The notes: generated by a model not told the origin, from the letters alone. A stretch of 64,000 bases of DNA from Lutjanus erythropterus (GCA_020091685.1 CM034600.1:38870034-38934033); one strand, 5' to 3'. Positions 37,001-51,400 are shown, counted from the stretch's first letter. Numbers and translations are program-made.

Positions 37001-40000
37001 ATTATTGATACTGTAATTGTGATATGATTTGTGACATTAGAGGTAATTATGATTTTTACATCATTATTCTTACTTTGATTTTTTAAAAACGTTAAAATAT
37101 CTACAGTGTGATTTTTTTTTTTTTGCAGGAATGTGTACTAAATGAAGATGTTTCTTAAGTCTGTTTCAGTATCTTAAGAATCTAATGTGTAGGACGGGAT
37201 ATCGGTGCCTCACAATATTCATTCATTTAAACATTTTTGGAGACATTTTGCCTTAAAAATTTAACCTTCTGCAATTTCAGTTAAATTTCGATTTAAATTG
37301 TGTAGCCCTTCTACAGGGGGTTATTCAGTAGAGTGCAGGTCTTCACCAGGCAACAGATGGTGAAGCACCTACTGCAATGCCTCTGCAAATACCAGCAGAG
37401 AGTTCCTCCGACATTAACATGACCTCTACATACGTTGTCCTGAGCTGCAACAAGACTTCAGACTGAAGAAGTTGTTGGTTACTTGCGGCCCCTAGTGGCT
37501 GGTTAAGAAGAGTAAGAAGTCAGCTGTCAGTGGTCGTGTAAAACAGAGCAGTCAAAAATAGAATCACTGCCTCACAGCTGTTTTGTCTTCACCGACCAGT
37601 CAAGCTACTGTTTACATCCATGTCTGCCTGTAGTGAAGTCTTTGAAGACTCTGTTTTTTTTTTCCAAAAATTGTGAATCACAGAGGTCCTTCAGGATTTA
37701 GTCATGATTGTGGACAAAAAAAAATAGGCTGACTGGTGAAGTAGTGTTTGAGATTAGCTGTTAACAAGCTGCAAGTCTGCTGATCAAACATGCACCTGCA
37801 AGTGATCGCATAGTCCGACCACCACCACTCTGCACGTCCTGCCAACGGCTGCAGTATTGCAGGAAACAAGAACAGCCTCCAAGCTGCAGCCTTTATGCTG
37901 AAAACATATTAGCGCCTGCGATCTTAATGGTAGAAATGTAAACAAGCTAAAAGCTGTTACCTTTTTTTTTTTTTGCGGTGATGTAGACATTTAGTACCAA
38001 AGCTCGCCTCCTGACGTGCAACAGTTCCACCAAAACAAGTTACCCCTCAACGCCATTTTGCAGCAGCCCCATTGGTGCATCCTGGACTTAACTCCACCCA
38101 ACATGTTTGTGATTGGTTCACAGAAATGAAAACAAGCCAGGGCATTTTTTTACCCTATGGCAGAATGTGTGTGTGTGGAGCCAGACCTTTCACCTGAGGA
38201 CAGAAGTCAGGCTATGTGAGACTAGTGATCACATGATCCTCTCCAGATAATAAATATCAGATATAATAATATCTCATTTGACAGATTATGTGAAAGCATT
38301 TAATTTGAATTCTTAGGCAAAAAGCTCTTTAACAGCCAAAGGGAATTCAGCACTTCTTGTAACCAAACCAGCACTACAGTTATATTACTTTTGCTGCTGT
38401 TGTAAACTCCATGCACTTTGACAGTGCATTTTTTTACCGCCAGGAATTTACTGTGAACCCTGACATAGTGACGAATCTCACAGCTGCTTTGTGTGTTCTG
38501 CAGTGTTACTACAGTGGCACGTTGTTACGGTTTCGGTTAAAATGTTCACTCTCGCGAGATCTCGCCGGTCTGGGGTTCCCTCAGTAACTGACAAAGGTTC
38601 CCTTTAGGACGACGATATTAACGTTCTCCAAATTTTACACAGTAGTTGAATGTCCAGAAATGGATAATGAAGAAAATAAAAAATGGACAACCTCCACCAC
38701 ATTTAAGTGATGAAGTTCTGTGTAATATATATTTTAGTTCCTTTGTCCTCTGTACACTCAGTGAATCTCTCTATAGGTCATGGTCTCAGACATTTTGTGT
38801 ATGGTCTCATTAGTGTATTTTGCATTCTGTTTTTTTTTTTCCAAAGCTGAAGTTTGACTCGACTGTTGGAGCAGCTGAACTGCACAGGTTCTTCACATTT
38901 TCCTAGAAATTGTTGTCAAAAGTAATGTTATATAAAAAGTAAATGTAGAAGAAGAAAATTGTAATCTTCTTATGACAGCTTTCATTCATGTGTGTACTGT
39001 AGGCAGACGCCACTGCAGCAATGGCGGCTTGTTAACTTCGGGCACTTCGCCAGATTCATGCATACTCACTCGTAATAGTAGCTTCTGCAGTTGATGGTCT
39101 AATAGTGTGTGTTTCTTGGAACAGGACCGATGTTTAATCAGACCAAAACCAGCAACATGTTGTCTGTCTCTCAGTACTTTCTCACTTCCTGTCTGTGGCT
39201 CTCAGCTCGGAGCACGTTCGTCCCTGCTGAAATCTTTCAAAACACCTCACAGATAATATAGTTTCATTATTAAAAAAAAACGTCTTCGGCCGAGGAGACA
39301 GCTGAGGTTTTGTCTCAGAGAGGATCAACAGGGATCTTCCATCATGGCTGCTAAAGATGAATGTAAATGTTTGAGTGGCCTGTTTTGACAGCGCTGTGAG
39401 GGAAACGAGAGCGGAGGACCACGCTGGGTTTGTTTGCCTCTGATGTGCGGCTGGCTGAATGTAAGGCAGCAGGATGTTGAGTCGCTTGATTGTAAAGAGA
39501 TTGACGGTTTGACATAAATGGGTGGTGGTGCAGGAATAACGGCTCCATGTCGCCTGTGGATGTACTGTACATCCTATACATCCTTACAGTAGCTGCTGCA
39601 TAATCTAGACCGACTAAAATAGTGGTGACGTATCTTTGCGGTGTCTTTTTTATCACTGTGCTGCGTGCAACTGTCCCCAGCCTGCACAAGCTCAGAAGTC
39701 ACGACACATTTTAATAACCAGACCAGAATGCAGCACATACTTTTAGAAAACTAAAGAAGAAGAAGACAAAATTTATAAAGCACAAGCAAAATACAGATTA
39801 TAATGATTATGGCCTTCAGAAATCAGAATAAAACTAATTAATTAGTCAAATTTTCCTTCTTTTCTACGCCTTTGATTCTAAACAATGCATCAAAATAAAG
39901 CAACTGGTTTTTAAATAATCTGTGCACCAGAATATTTCAGGGTTTTGTCGAATCATGTCATGAAACCATGACACTCTCGCTATGTACAAAAGGAGACGTG

Positions 40001-42258
40001 ACTCACTTTCCACTTTACGAAAATCACTCCCACAATCTATTTTCCTCCTGAAAACCTCTGAATCTGCCAGCCTCAACAGTCAGAGGAAGAACACGAGTTC
40101 AACTTTGGTCTATAGAAGAAGAAGAAGAAGAAGAAGAAGAAGAAGAAGAAGAAGAAGAGATGTAACAAAAGATTCAGCGTCATCAGTCGTGTTACAGTCA
40201 GGGTCATGTGTGTCCTTTAATTTAGTTTTTAAAAGAAATATTTTCCAACTATTTTCCTCAAACTCAAGGACTCTTATTTTCAAGTTTGTTAACATTACAT
40301 TAAGTCGCATCTGTAGATAAACTGCAGAGCAGCAGATCAAATGTGATGATATAGAAAAAATATAGATTCATTCAAACACTGTATCATGTGAGTCTTTGAA
40401 TCTTCAGTGTTTTTGTTCATGTTAAGTTCACTGTAAGCCAAATAAGTTAGCAGCACTCAAAAAAACAGGCAATCATTTGCCTTTTTTTTGAGTTCATAAA
40501 GTCAGTGGAGATTTATCTGAGCTTAAATATTTGGACTTAGGCAAACTCAAATATTTTCAGTAAATGCAACTTTCATTCACCTCTCTCATTGCAATAAGTT
40601 AATGGAACTGAGTCATTTGTATTAATTATTTCATTTTCAATAAATGTCATGTAAGTTAAAAATTGTTAAGTTAGTAGAACTTGTAAACAAATTTTAAGTT
40701 TTCCCTAGTTATTAAGATTAATTAATTTGAGCATTCAGTTTCACAGTGTCTGTCCTGCACATTTCAACACATTTGGTTGGAATTTGTTGACAGTTTATAG
40801 TGCAGGCCAAAATCCCTGAATAATACATCACATTAATTTTGTATGATCACACACTTCAAGATTCAGGTCCAGAGCAAATGTTCAGTGTCAGTGCAGCAGT
40901 CTGTGTGTCCTTTATGCAGAGACGTAGAACCAAATTAAAACCAAAATCATCTCTGTGTAAAAACGGTTCAGAGTGCCGCACTGCTGTGGCCGTGATGTTT
41001 AAGGTTCCGGTGAGACGATGAAATATGATGCAGTAACAGTTTACAGAAAGAACACGTGAAAATCAGTTGTTTCACATGTGATTTTTATGTTAATCATGTT
41101 CTTTGCACATGGAAACGTGGTTTTGGAACATTCCCGTGTGAAACACATGCCACATATGACAACATGGTTCCTACATGTGATGACATGTGGTTAACGCGGG
41201 AAATTCATATGGGTTTTTTTTTTTTGGGGGGGGGGTTTAAAACTCTGGAAAGTTATCACCTCAGAAACTATTAGATCTTCTGCCACAACAATGGAGAGAC
41301 AAACAGCATAAATACAGTGTTCATGTTACAAAGTTGTTTGTTTTTTATTTCCTAGGATGATGAAGGCATAACCAGCCCTACTCTGCTCTTGATTGGCTTG
41401 AATATGAAATGCTGTTCATCCAATCATAATGAACAAACATTTAAGAAGTCAAGATGCATTCATAGCAAAGCTGTCAGTCTGCTGCCTGCCTGAGCTTCCT
41501 CAAGTCTGGGGAGGAGGGAACGGGGGAAAACAACTCGCTTCAACCATAGATCATATATTAAATAAAATTTCAACCAATTTAATATTTAATTCCAACTCAT
41601 TATTTGAACTGCTGTACTAATTTTTCCTTGAACAGTTGCTACACATCGCTCCATTAAACCTAATTTATTTTTCCAATAACCACAATCCTCTGTCTAATCT
41701 GTTTGTAACATAACAGCATATCAACACTCCTGTCTGGCCATGGGCCGGTAAAGTGAGACTGAGGCACATCACAGTCACACTGAACTGATTCAGCACTGAT
41801 GCGTTTGATGCCATCTTGCATGAATGTTTCCTTCCTGTGTCATGAGCAGCAGTGGATTTATTTTTACTTGTATGACATGTGTTGTTTTTGTATTCTAAAA
41901 TGCTTAAACAGAGATGCAGACCTGTTCATTTCAAACTGCAGTGACTTGAATTCAGAGGATCAAACCCCACATTCTGATACGGCTCCACAAAGCCTGCTGC
42001 ATTTGACACTTTTATTTAATTTTGCATGCTAACCGTGATTTTGTGCTGAGAACGAGGAGTGTCACATTCTGCAGAGTTCTGCACTTTGAGACTCAGTGAA
42101 AATTGAGTCAAAGCTTCATAAAAAAGAAAAAAAAACTGAGAGAAAGAGAGAGACAGATACATGAAGAGGGAGGGAGAGAGATCAGTTTGTGTTACTGTCA
42201 AAGTGCAGTGGAGCGCAACACACTTCTCCAGGGTACAGCACATCACTCTCACTCTGAC

Positions 42259-42292
<34 letters not shown>

Positions 42293-42398
42293 ATTTCTGC
42301 ATGCATGAACTGGTTGTTTATGTGTGAGTGTGTTTGTGCACGTCTTTCTACATCTATGTGTGCGTGTTTTTTTGCGTTAATGTCTGTTTGAGTCCCAC

Positions 42399-42449
<51 letters not shown>

Positions 42450-45400
42450 CCCCGGGCCGTGCACTGAGAGTGTAAAGACTCCAGTACTGGTCCAGAGGTT
42501 ACAGAGGGCTGCTGCTGAATCCTGACCTACATCATGCTGCTGTTACGACCGAGTCTCTTTAACTTCACTGCATCTTAACTTTCACATGTGACGTTACAAC
42601 ACGAACCACCACTATTATAGTTTGTTCATCAATTAGACTCAGCAGAAATAATGACAGAATGTCCTTTAGGGCGTGAGCTGTCCTTTTATCTACCGACTAG
42701 ACAGAATGGTGACACACTTACATTTTACATGTGAGGCCTTCTCTGTTTTTCCTCTCTAATGTAAATCCTCTGTAATGTAAAATCCTGTCTCGTTTGTTGT
42801 GTGTTATTGGTGTGCTTAAAGGGGTAGTTTGTACTATTTAATGAGGGGTTGTATGAAGTATTTATCCAGAAGCAGCAGGAGTACCGGTGAAGGAAGCTAA
42901 GCAACGTACTGCTGTGGACAGGGTCAGCAGCAACATGTATTTTAAACCTATAAAAACATCTCCTCTACAAAGTTTTCTTAAAGTCTGGAGGTCAAGTAGG
43001 AAAATAGAGGGCATGGACAACACTCCATCCCCACTGACACCCTTATTTTCTAATCCAGATTTCCACCCTGGTTGAGACTGCAACTCAACACCCATTATTT
43101 TAGGCATTCACAGTTACACAACTATGCTACTACTAAATCTAATCTCAAACAGCCTCGATATTGTGCTGCGATCTCTCCCTTAGAAAAAAATATTTATTAA
43201 TGACGAGGACCCAACCAAAGTTAGTGACACGCTTTTATAGAACGCTCTCTGGGATAGTGAAAGAAAATACGGCTAAAATGAAAACAGAATGGGAGACTGA
43301 CTTTGGTGCTGAAATTGAGTATGAAGAGTGGGATGATATGTGGCTAAACCTGCCTAATTGTTTTACTACTAACAGAGCAAAAGAACTTCAATTGAAGATA
43401 AATCAGAGACTACATATTACCCCAGTGAGACAAAATAAAATGAACCCAGATCTGTCAAAGTTGTGTAATAAGTGCAAGAATACAGAAGGCATGTGCTGTT
43501 CTTAGAGAAATCAATGATTATCATGCATTCTTGGTATACATAATCCTGCAAATATTCATCCAAATTCACTAAAACTCATGAAAATATTTTTTTCTGTGCA
43601 AGGAGATGCATTTTATTGAAGTGGGTGTCAGAGGAACCTCCTAGCATCATAGAGTGGATATGTAGTACAAGGACTCAGCTTTTATTTAAGACAGGAACCT
43701 TTTCAGTTTATAAAGTCCGGAGTCCTTTCATAACTTGGGATCTGATTGTTTTGCAAACAATAACTGCAGGACTCTGTGGTCTGGCACACACAAACACGTC
43801 ACAAGCTACCTGTCACTTATTCCAGCAAAAAACTTTTACCACTTTTCTGCATTTTTGGTGTTTGGTTGGATAAGGTTTGACTGAACTTAAGTCCCATCTC
43901 GGTCATGGTTTGCCACTGATATTTAGAATATTTTCATTACTTTGTCATCAAACAGTCTTTTCTGAATAAAAAGCCAAATATTGTTTGTGTCAAACCAACC
44001 AAACTTCACTGATGAAATCAGCGATTAGACCTCGCAGAACACATAAGTTGCTGGTCTACCGCTGCTGCAGTTGATTAGTTTGTGTTCTTGTGTAACTTCA
44101 GTGTTCTGAAAGTATAGTTTGGATTCAACAAAGACAAGTAAAGCTATGAAAATATTCTAAATATAACATACATTTATTGATTTTTTTAGGTAGACCTTTA
44201 TTAAGCGGTTAAAATATCTTTTGTTGCTGACCTCGTCCACGGCAGTTGGGGAGAGTCGCATTAAATTGATTTATCACTTTACAGTTGTAACATGGTTTTT
44301 TTTCTTGCTACATAAATGTCAAGTGTAGTACTAAAAATCCCTGAGAAACATAATACATAAATATAAATATATAATATAACAGGATTCGTCAATCTGCAGG
44401 GAATGACAACTGAAAAAACAGTTAAGCACAAATTGATTAACAATTAAAACCTAAATCCATAAAATCCACACCACTGTCAGCATGTATCTGTTCTTCATCA
44501 GTTTCACATATCATGCATGTTAGTTCTGCTCTATAAGGAACAACAGAGCACGGGCACGACCAGCGGCTCATTTGTGACGCTTCATTATTATTATTCTGTT
44601 ATTATACGGGAGCCTCCCCAGAAATCCTGAGCTGCACTGGCCAACAGGCTGCTCTGTGTTCAGTCAGATGTCACTCAGTTATATTCTAAATCAGATTTTG
44701 GTTGTATAATATTTTTACAACTTCCACCATCTGTTTTTTTTAGCTGTGTCACATCCGTAGACAGATAAAGTATATAATGTGCATATCAGTGTAGTGCTGG
44801 GCAATATATCAATATATCATTAAAGAGATATGAGACAAAACATCCTTCTAGATTTGGGATATCATTATGTCATGATATAACACAGAGAAGCGTGTTGTCT
44901 TTTCCTGGTTTTAAAGGCTGAATCACAGTAAAGTGCTGTAATTTTCTGAACTTACCAGACTGTTCTAACTGTTCTATTATTTGCCTTTACCCACTCAGTC
45001 ATAATATCCACATTACTGATGATTATTGTGTTAATAGAATAGAATAGAATAGAATAGAATAGAATAGCCATAGAAATGTCTGACTTCTCTCCAATATAAG
45101 ATGGCACTATTAATTTCTTATTTTTGGGGTGGACTGTCCCTTTAAAGCAGTTATTCTGCAGTAAAAACATCTCTGTCAATGTTTTACTGTAATATATGAA
45201 GGTTTGGATTGCTGCATTAATGTGTATGTTGCATTTTACTGCTGTAAAATGTTTAAAGTTGTGCTAATTTTAACCACTTTATATACCGTTGGGGAGGTTA
45301 ATCAACAGAAATTAATCATATTATATAAACTGATAATATGTTTGTGCGATTTGAGAATTTCTAGAAAATGTGTATATTGAGATATATATTGTATATTGCA

Positions 45401-48400
45401 GAATATTCTAAAAATATTGAGATCTCACCCAGCTGTAATGGAAGGTCAAGGCTCCTTCATTAACACATCTTCAGCAAGAATAATAAGAGGAAATAATCAC
45501 TGAAATCAGATCCTGTTTATCTGCAACAGAAACCTGCAGAATCTCCTCTCCTGGTCTCCAACTTATACATAATGGCTCAATCTTTTATCTTTTTATATAA
45601 AGAGAGAGTGAATCATATGCCACGTTATGTAACACAATTGTAGTCAGGCATGCCAAAAAGTTAGAAACCACAGAACTCACTGACCTTGGATTGGAGGCTA
45701 AACTCCCACTTTGCCACTGTGCATCTGTGCTGCCTCTGTCCTTTATCAATACTACAGATAACACTTGAATGTTACGCAGTAGAAGCAGCATAACATGCTG
45801 TATCTAAAATGTTCAAACCCACCTGCTACTGTCCCTTTCTTAAAGCTGAATCTTTGAGAAGACATAGAGATGATTTTAGCTTTTTTCCTGTGCTCTAAGC
45901 TGGTCTGTTGTGGTCCCTCTGATCAGGCCAAGAACCACGAACCCTCTCATCACCGACACCATGAGGAGCTGCACTTTGTGGATGAGTATGGCCAGCCAAT
46001 CACTATGCAGATGGAGGGAAGAAGGGGTCGTGGTCACAGGAAGCGGCGGTCTCGTTGCGCAATGGAGTGCAGTGCCCCGACAGAAAGACACTGGGAGGCC
46101 CTGAGAGCCATGGGACTGATGGAGGGGGAGGAAGGCCAGGGAGACAGCTACGGTGCAGGGTAGGTATACTCTTTAAAGGCTGCGTGATGGTGGGCGAGGC
46201 CTGGGTAAAGAGTGAGTGAGGGGTAAAGGCAGAGGTGGGACCAAGTCATACATGCAAGCAAGTCAGGTCATTGTCCAGGTCAAGCCAGTCACAAGTCATA
46301 CGAAATTCTCATGAATCCAAATTTTTGGACTATCCCCCTCCATTAGAGCTGCCTCTTGCTTTGGCCTCTGCAGGTCTGTTGCATAGGTTGCCAGGTTTGC
46401 ACTGTAGGTTGCCAAGTTGTTAGGTTTGTAAGTATCGCACTAGAAATCACCCAATCACGTTTCAAAAACATAATGGAGGACCTCAATATCTAGAAAAATG
46501 AAAATAATCAATGAGAGTCTTTTTAAGTCATCTGTCTTAAGTCTTTTATCAAAGTTAGACAAGAGAGACACTTTGAGTTTAAGGAAAAGTTGTGCACTTG
46601 GTAAAGTTTTGTAAATGGTGTATGGGGAATGGGGATAGGGTAAGGGATAGTAATTGGGTGAAAATGGTTAGGAGTGGGGTAAAAAGTTTGAGCATGGGTA
46701 TAATTTTTGGAAATGGGATTAAAGTTTGGAACTAGGCTAAAACATCTGGAACGGGAGAATAATTTGGGATCAGCGTAAAGACAAGGTACAAGTTTGGGAC
46801 ATAGTAAAGAGTTCTGGAATAGGCAGAAAACGCTGGGACAGCAGTAAAAGTTAAGAAATGGGCTCGAGTGTATGGACTGAAGTGAAAGGTATGGAAAGAA
46901 GACTTATACTTCTGCCTGTTGGTGGTTCAAAGATTCAAATCAAGGGACAATCGTCTGGCGTTTGTGTTTGGGGGCTGAGTAAAGTTTGCAAGGTCAGCAT
47001 GATGTTGCATGAGTCTCTTGGCACTCTCCTCAATATTCATGAGTGGAAGGTTGTTCTGCTGAGACAGCTGTCAGTGCAACACACACTATGATTATACATG
47101 TCAGTGAAGACTATAAATATTCATAGAAGAATTTACATATCATCATACAGATCATACCATCTCCATTCATGCACAGATGAATAATAAATAGACCTACACT
47201 TTCTCAGAGCACTCTGCCTTGTAAATTCTCTTTGACATCATCTCTTCATAAAACACGCCATGACCTGATTGCTTTTTCCACACAGGCCTTACTATGGTCA
47301 CATGACCATGTCACCTGACCTATACTCTGCCAGTAGTCATATGATGATGTCGCCTGATGTCTATCCACCCAACGGCTACTTACCCAGATCACCGAATGAC
47401 CAGCACCCGGGTAATAACTACCTGCCCAGCGTCTCCTACAGCTTAGATCACCTGGACAGACTCGACTACCAGGTGATTTGTTGGGTTGTATAATTTTCTA
47501 TTCTCTACTCTTTATGTTCTTGTGCTAGTATATTTTTATATGCTGATTACAAAAGTAATCAATTTATACCAATTTCCATTTCTTTTGTTCTATTCCAGGC
47601 TCCAGAAATGTTGCCCTACCAGCCAAACTCAGAGAGCTGTCTGATTGGCTGCTACAACACAGAAGAGATGGAGCCTAAGAATTTCCCCAGACAGGTGGCT
47701 AATTTCACTGATTTGCATCACTAATACTTTATTTTTCTTCTCACCTTTTTGCACTTCCTTCTCTCTTTTGCTGCCTCTCTGACAATTTAGTCAATTATGT
47801 AGTTTTTTTTTTAAATTTTATTCTGGTAAAGCTAGCATGTACACTGATTTGGGACAGTCTTTGTACTTGACTGAGTTCAGATGACATTTTTTGCGACTGA
47901 CTAACTGACCATCCAACTAATAGAATTCCTGGTTGGAACTAATTAGTAAAATGGACACTATTGGGAGGAAGCAGGGTTCCATATTGGGGTTAATATATTC
48001 TGTGGCTGACCAACTGACCGAACCGACAGACCGCCCGACTGAATTAGTGACTGAACGATAGAGCTGCTGAACACAACTAAAAACTGGTGAACTAGACACT
48101 ATTGGGGACAAGCAGGGTTCTGTATTAAGGATAATCAATTCTGGGGCTGACCGACTGACCGACCATCCATCCATCCGACAGACTGACCAACAGACTGACT
48201 GAACAATGGAGCTACTGGTCGCAAATAAAAATTCTGCAAACTGGATACTATTGGGAAGAAGCAGGGTTCTGTGTTGGGGCTAATAAATTCTGTGGCTGAC
48301 TGACTTACTGACTGAATAAACAGCCAACTGTCTGTCTGCCTGTCCGACTGACTGACTGACCGACTGACTGGCTGACTGACTGACCGAATGATCCACTGAA

Positions 48401-51400
48401 TGATAGAGCTGCTGGTTGCAATAAAAAATATGGTGAACTGTACACTATTGGGAAATAGCAGGGTCTGGTATTGGAGCTAATAAATGCTGTGGTATCAGGC
48501 CCGTATAGACTCGCCCACTTGCTGATACATAATTGAGCATTTTAGGCTGTATCAGAAGCATTTCTGATGAATGGTGTTGCATCGGAACAACTCTACTTAC
48601 TAATATGTAAATAATAAATTAAAGTCAAACTCTCTCTTACTTTCTCTTTAGTCCGACTGTCGTCCTCCTTGGCGGTCTGATCGTGTTCTTGGATACCTTC
48701 CCCTCAGTGAGCTCGACAGCGGGTTGGGATGTGGCCCTGACAGCCCACACCATCGGGTGCCCTTCTCCGAAGCTGAGACAGACGCGATGTCATCGCTACC
48801 AGGCCACACCCCTTCCTCCCAAGGCTCCTCCTCTTCCTCTGAGTCCCTGATCTCCTCTGAACCCAGTGACTCAGGCTTCCACAGCGTCAGCACCGGGGAG
48901 CACAGGCGACTGCATAAGATTCATGGAAGCCACGCCCACCGACAATCTCACCACCTCCGCTCAGGCCACTCCCCTCGAGAGCAGAGAGGACGCTGGGATT
49001 TGGAGTCCATCCCTGAGACAACTCCAATGACTCATTCTGGAGCACCACAGGCGTCCCGCTGCACTGTGGGTAACAGCACAACCACAACAGTTCACTTCCA
49101 CAGAGCTGAGAGGAGTCCTACCTTACCTCGCCACTTCTCCCCGCCTTCACCTTCTGCTGGTTAGTAAAGCTCTACAAATTATTTCCTTAAACTGGCCACC
49201 ACAGTCTATGAGATGGTTTTCTTGCTGGGTTTGGCTTGGCAGCAGTGAAACCTTACCATGTCCCCTACTCAGGCCTCTGGAGTGATTGCTCAGAGACCTG
49301 GTAAGAGCGACTGTAAATCACCTCAGTACTGTATTCCCTGTTGCAATTTGCATCACCCAAGGACCTGGCACTAATTTTAGCGCCCATTCTGACACAGCCC
49401 CCCTCCACCATGCCTCCAGAGTCTCTTCCTCCTGGCAATCCAAAGCACTTTTGGTAGGGGTGTAAACAGTCCGGGCAGAGTCAACAAGGTTAATAGGACA
49501 ACTAGCCATATGGCTAACTGAGCTAACTAGCTAATGGCAGCCACAGTTAGGTGGTTACTCAGATGATATGCTGCCACCTATTTGTTTGGAGTATGAATTC
49601 AACAGGTGGCTAATTCTGACATCGCACCTGTAATGCTTGGCATCATTCCAAAGTTTGTGATGGCACTGTCAACTACTATATATAGAGAGTATATATATAC
49701 TAACTCTTCACTGAAAAAAAAGGCAGCACTGAGAGCTTTTCTCGATGAAAAGTTGTTTTCACTCTTCTACCAACTGGCTTTGGCAAGAGTTTGACTACAT
49801 CATATGGTTCAATAATCCAATTGGTTCAAGTTAGACCATGATAGATGGTAATAGACAGATGGTTCATCCAATTGCCTGCCAATTATTTTTTCATAGTGCC
49901 TGCCCTTTTCCAAACAGTTTCCAAGAAAGACTTCTCAGATGGCTCTGTGTAACAAACCATCTGCTGTCTAAGGTTATATTTATGTATCAAGTTTAGTCAT
50001 TTGGATATTTATTTTGGAACATACCATAGTATCTTACCAGACCAGAGCAATGCACTCATGGTCACTATTGTAGTGAAACAACCATCAAGGACTGGTTTGA
50101 GAAAAATTAAGTTCAGATCACTGACAAACTGGGTGCTGTAACATTAAATCTGTAACATGAAATACAAAATTTACAGACATGGCTTTTGTCAAACAGATTG
50201 ATGAGGTAAGCCTCTCTTTTTTCCGTCCAAAACTCTGGCATTACTGACTGTTTGTACTTGGCTTGACATGCTGACTTTGCTTCGAGCTGACTGGCAACGG
50301 ACACAGGTGATATGCCCTTCATTCTAAGACCAGCCATTGGCGACTTGACAAGTTGAGTCTCAACTGATGCCATCAGCCAGCTGGAGTGGAGCTGAGATGG
50401 GCCAGTTCATGGCACTGTAACTTTTTAGGAATCTTTAGTCTGATCTTGGCTTTAGATGTCAGCTCCAAAGATGGTTCATCGTGGCATGTTTTTAAGGGGA
50501 TTGCATTCAGAGTTTTCTCTAGTAGCAAGGAGTTCTTGCAGCAAAGGCTGAATGGAGATCTCTGCATTTAAAGATGCAATCTAACACTCCAAACCTGATT
50601 GCTTCTTTCTGTCTGCAGGTTGTCGCACTGAGCCCTGCCAGCGGAGGGCGCTGTGGTTGGAGCAGCAGCAGGGAGGAGGCAGCATTGTAGAACCTCCAGG
50701 GCGGAGTCGAACAATCACAGATCTGAGTGAAGGACAGCGTCGCCGCAGGGCCAGTCACCCCAACATGACAGATCCAAACACTCTGAGAAACAGACTCCAG
50801 AGCAACCAACCAGGTACCGCCAGCAACACGCTGGGGCCGAGGAGCAGGGCAAGTTATCCCAGTAACTGCCACACCACCAGTCACCTGAGCATAGACAGAA
50901 CCAGTCTGACCAATCAGCAGAACACACAGAGAAACAGCCAGGGCACAAACCGGAGCAGAGAGGAGGACTCCCTCTCTAAGAGTCCTGGTTCAGGCTCCAG
51001 CGGAGCGTCAGACTGGCGTGGCTTCCAGACTCTCGGTGGGACTCGTCTCAGCAACTCTAAAGGTTCTCCCGCAGTACCTTTGTACAGCACACTGGGAGCC
51101 CCACAGCGTAGGCCTCACTCTCCACCCTCTCCCCGCTCCAGACTGTCCAATCAGAAGTCAGTCAGGAACCAGCTGCTCAGAGCTCGAGCTTACCGATTGG
51201 CCAGGGAACGCAGTGAGGTCACGACAGATGAGGAGGTGCGAGGAGAAGGGGAGAGAGAGGGCGAGGAGGAAGGGGAGGATGGTCGATGGGCGGGACGGTA
51301 CTGGAGCCGCACTGAAAGAAGACGCCACCTGGCGTTGTCGCGGCAACACAGAGAGAGGAGAGGAGGAGGGGAGGAGCAGGCCGGGGGACTTCAGGGCTCG

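Noticed and set aside
39351..39689. Minus-strand 112-residue frame
   Set aside because: No recognised domain, no promoter or splice signals, ordinary intron composition.
42945..43900. Part of the PDZRN-tail gene (extra exons in intron 1)
   Set aside because: The encoded blocks match the LINE ORF2 C-terminal region, carry stops and lack splice sites.
48001..48400. GACT/GACC-rich direct repeats that resemble a CRISPR array
   Set aside because: Units are irregular and diverged with no unique spacers of constant length; it is a eukaryotic intronic tandem repeat.
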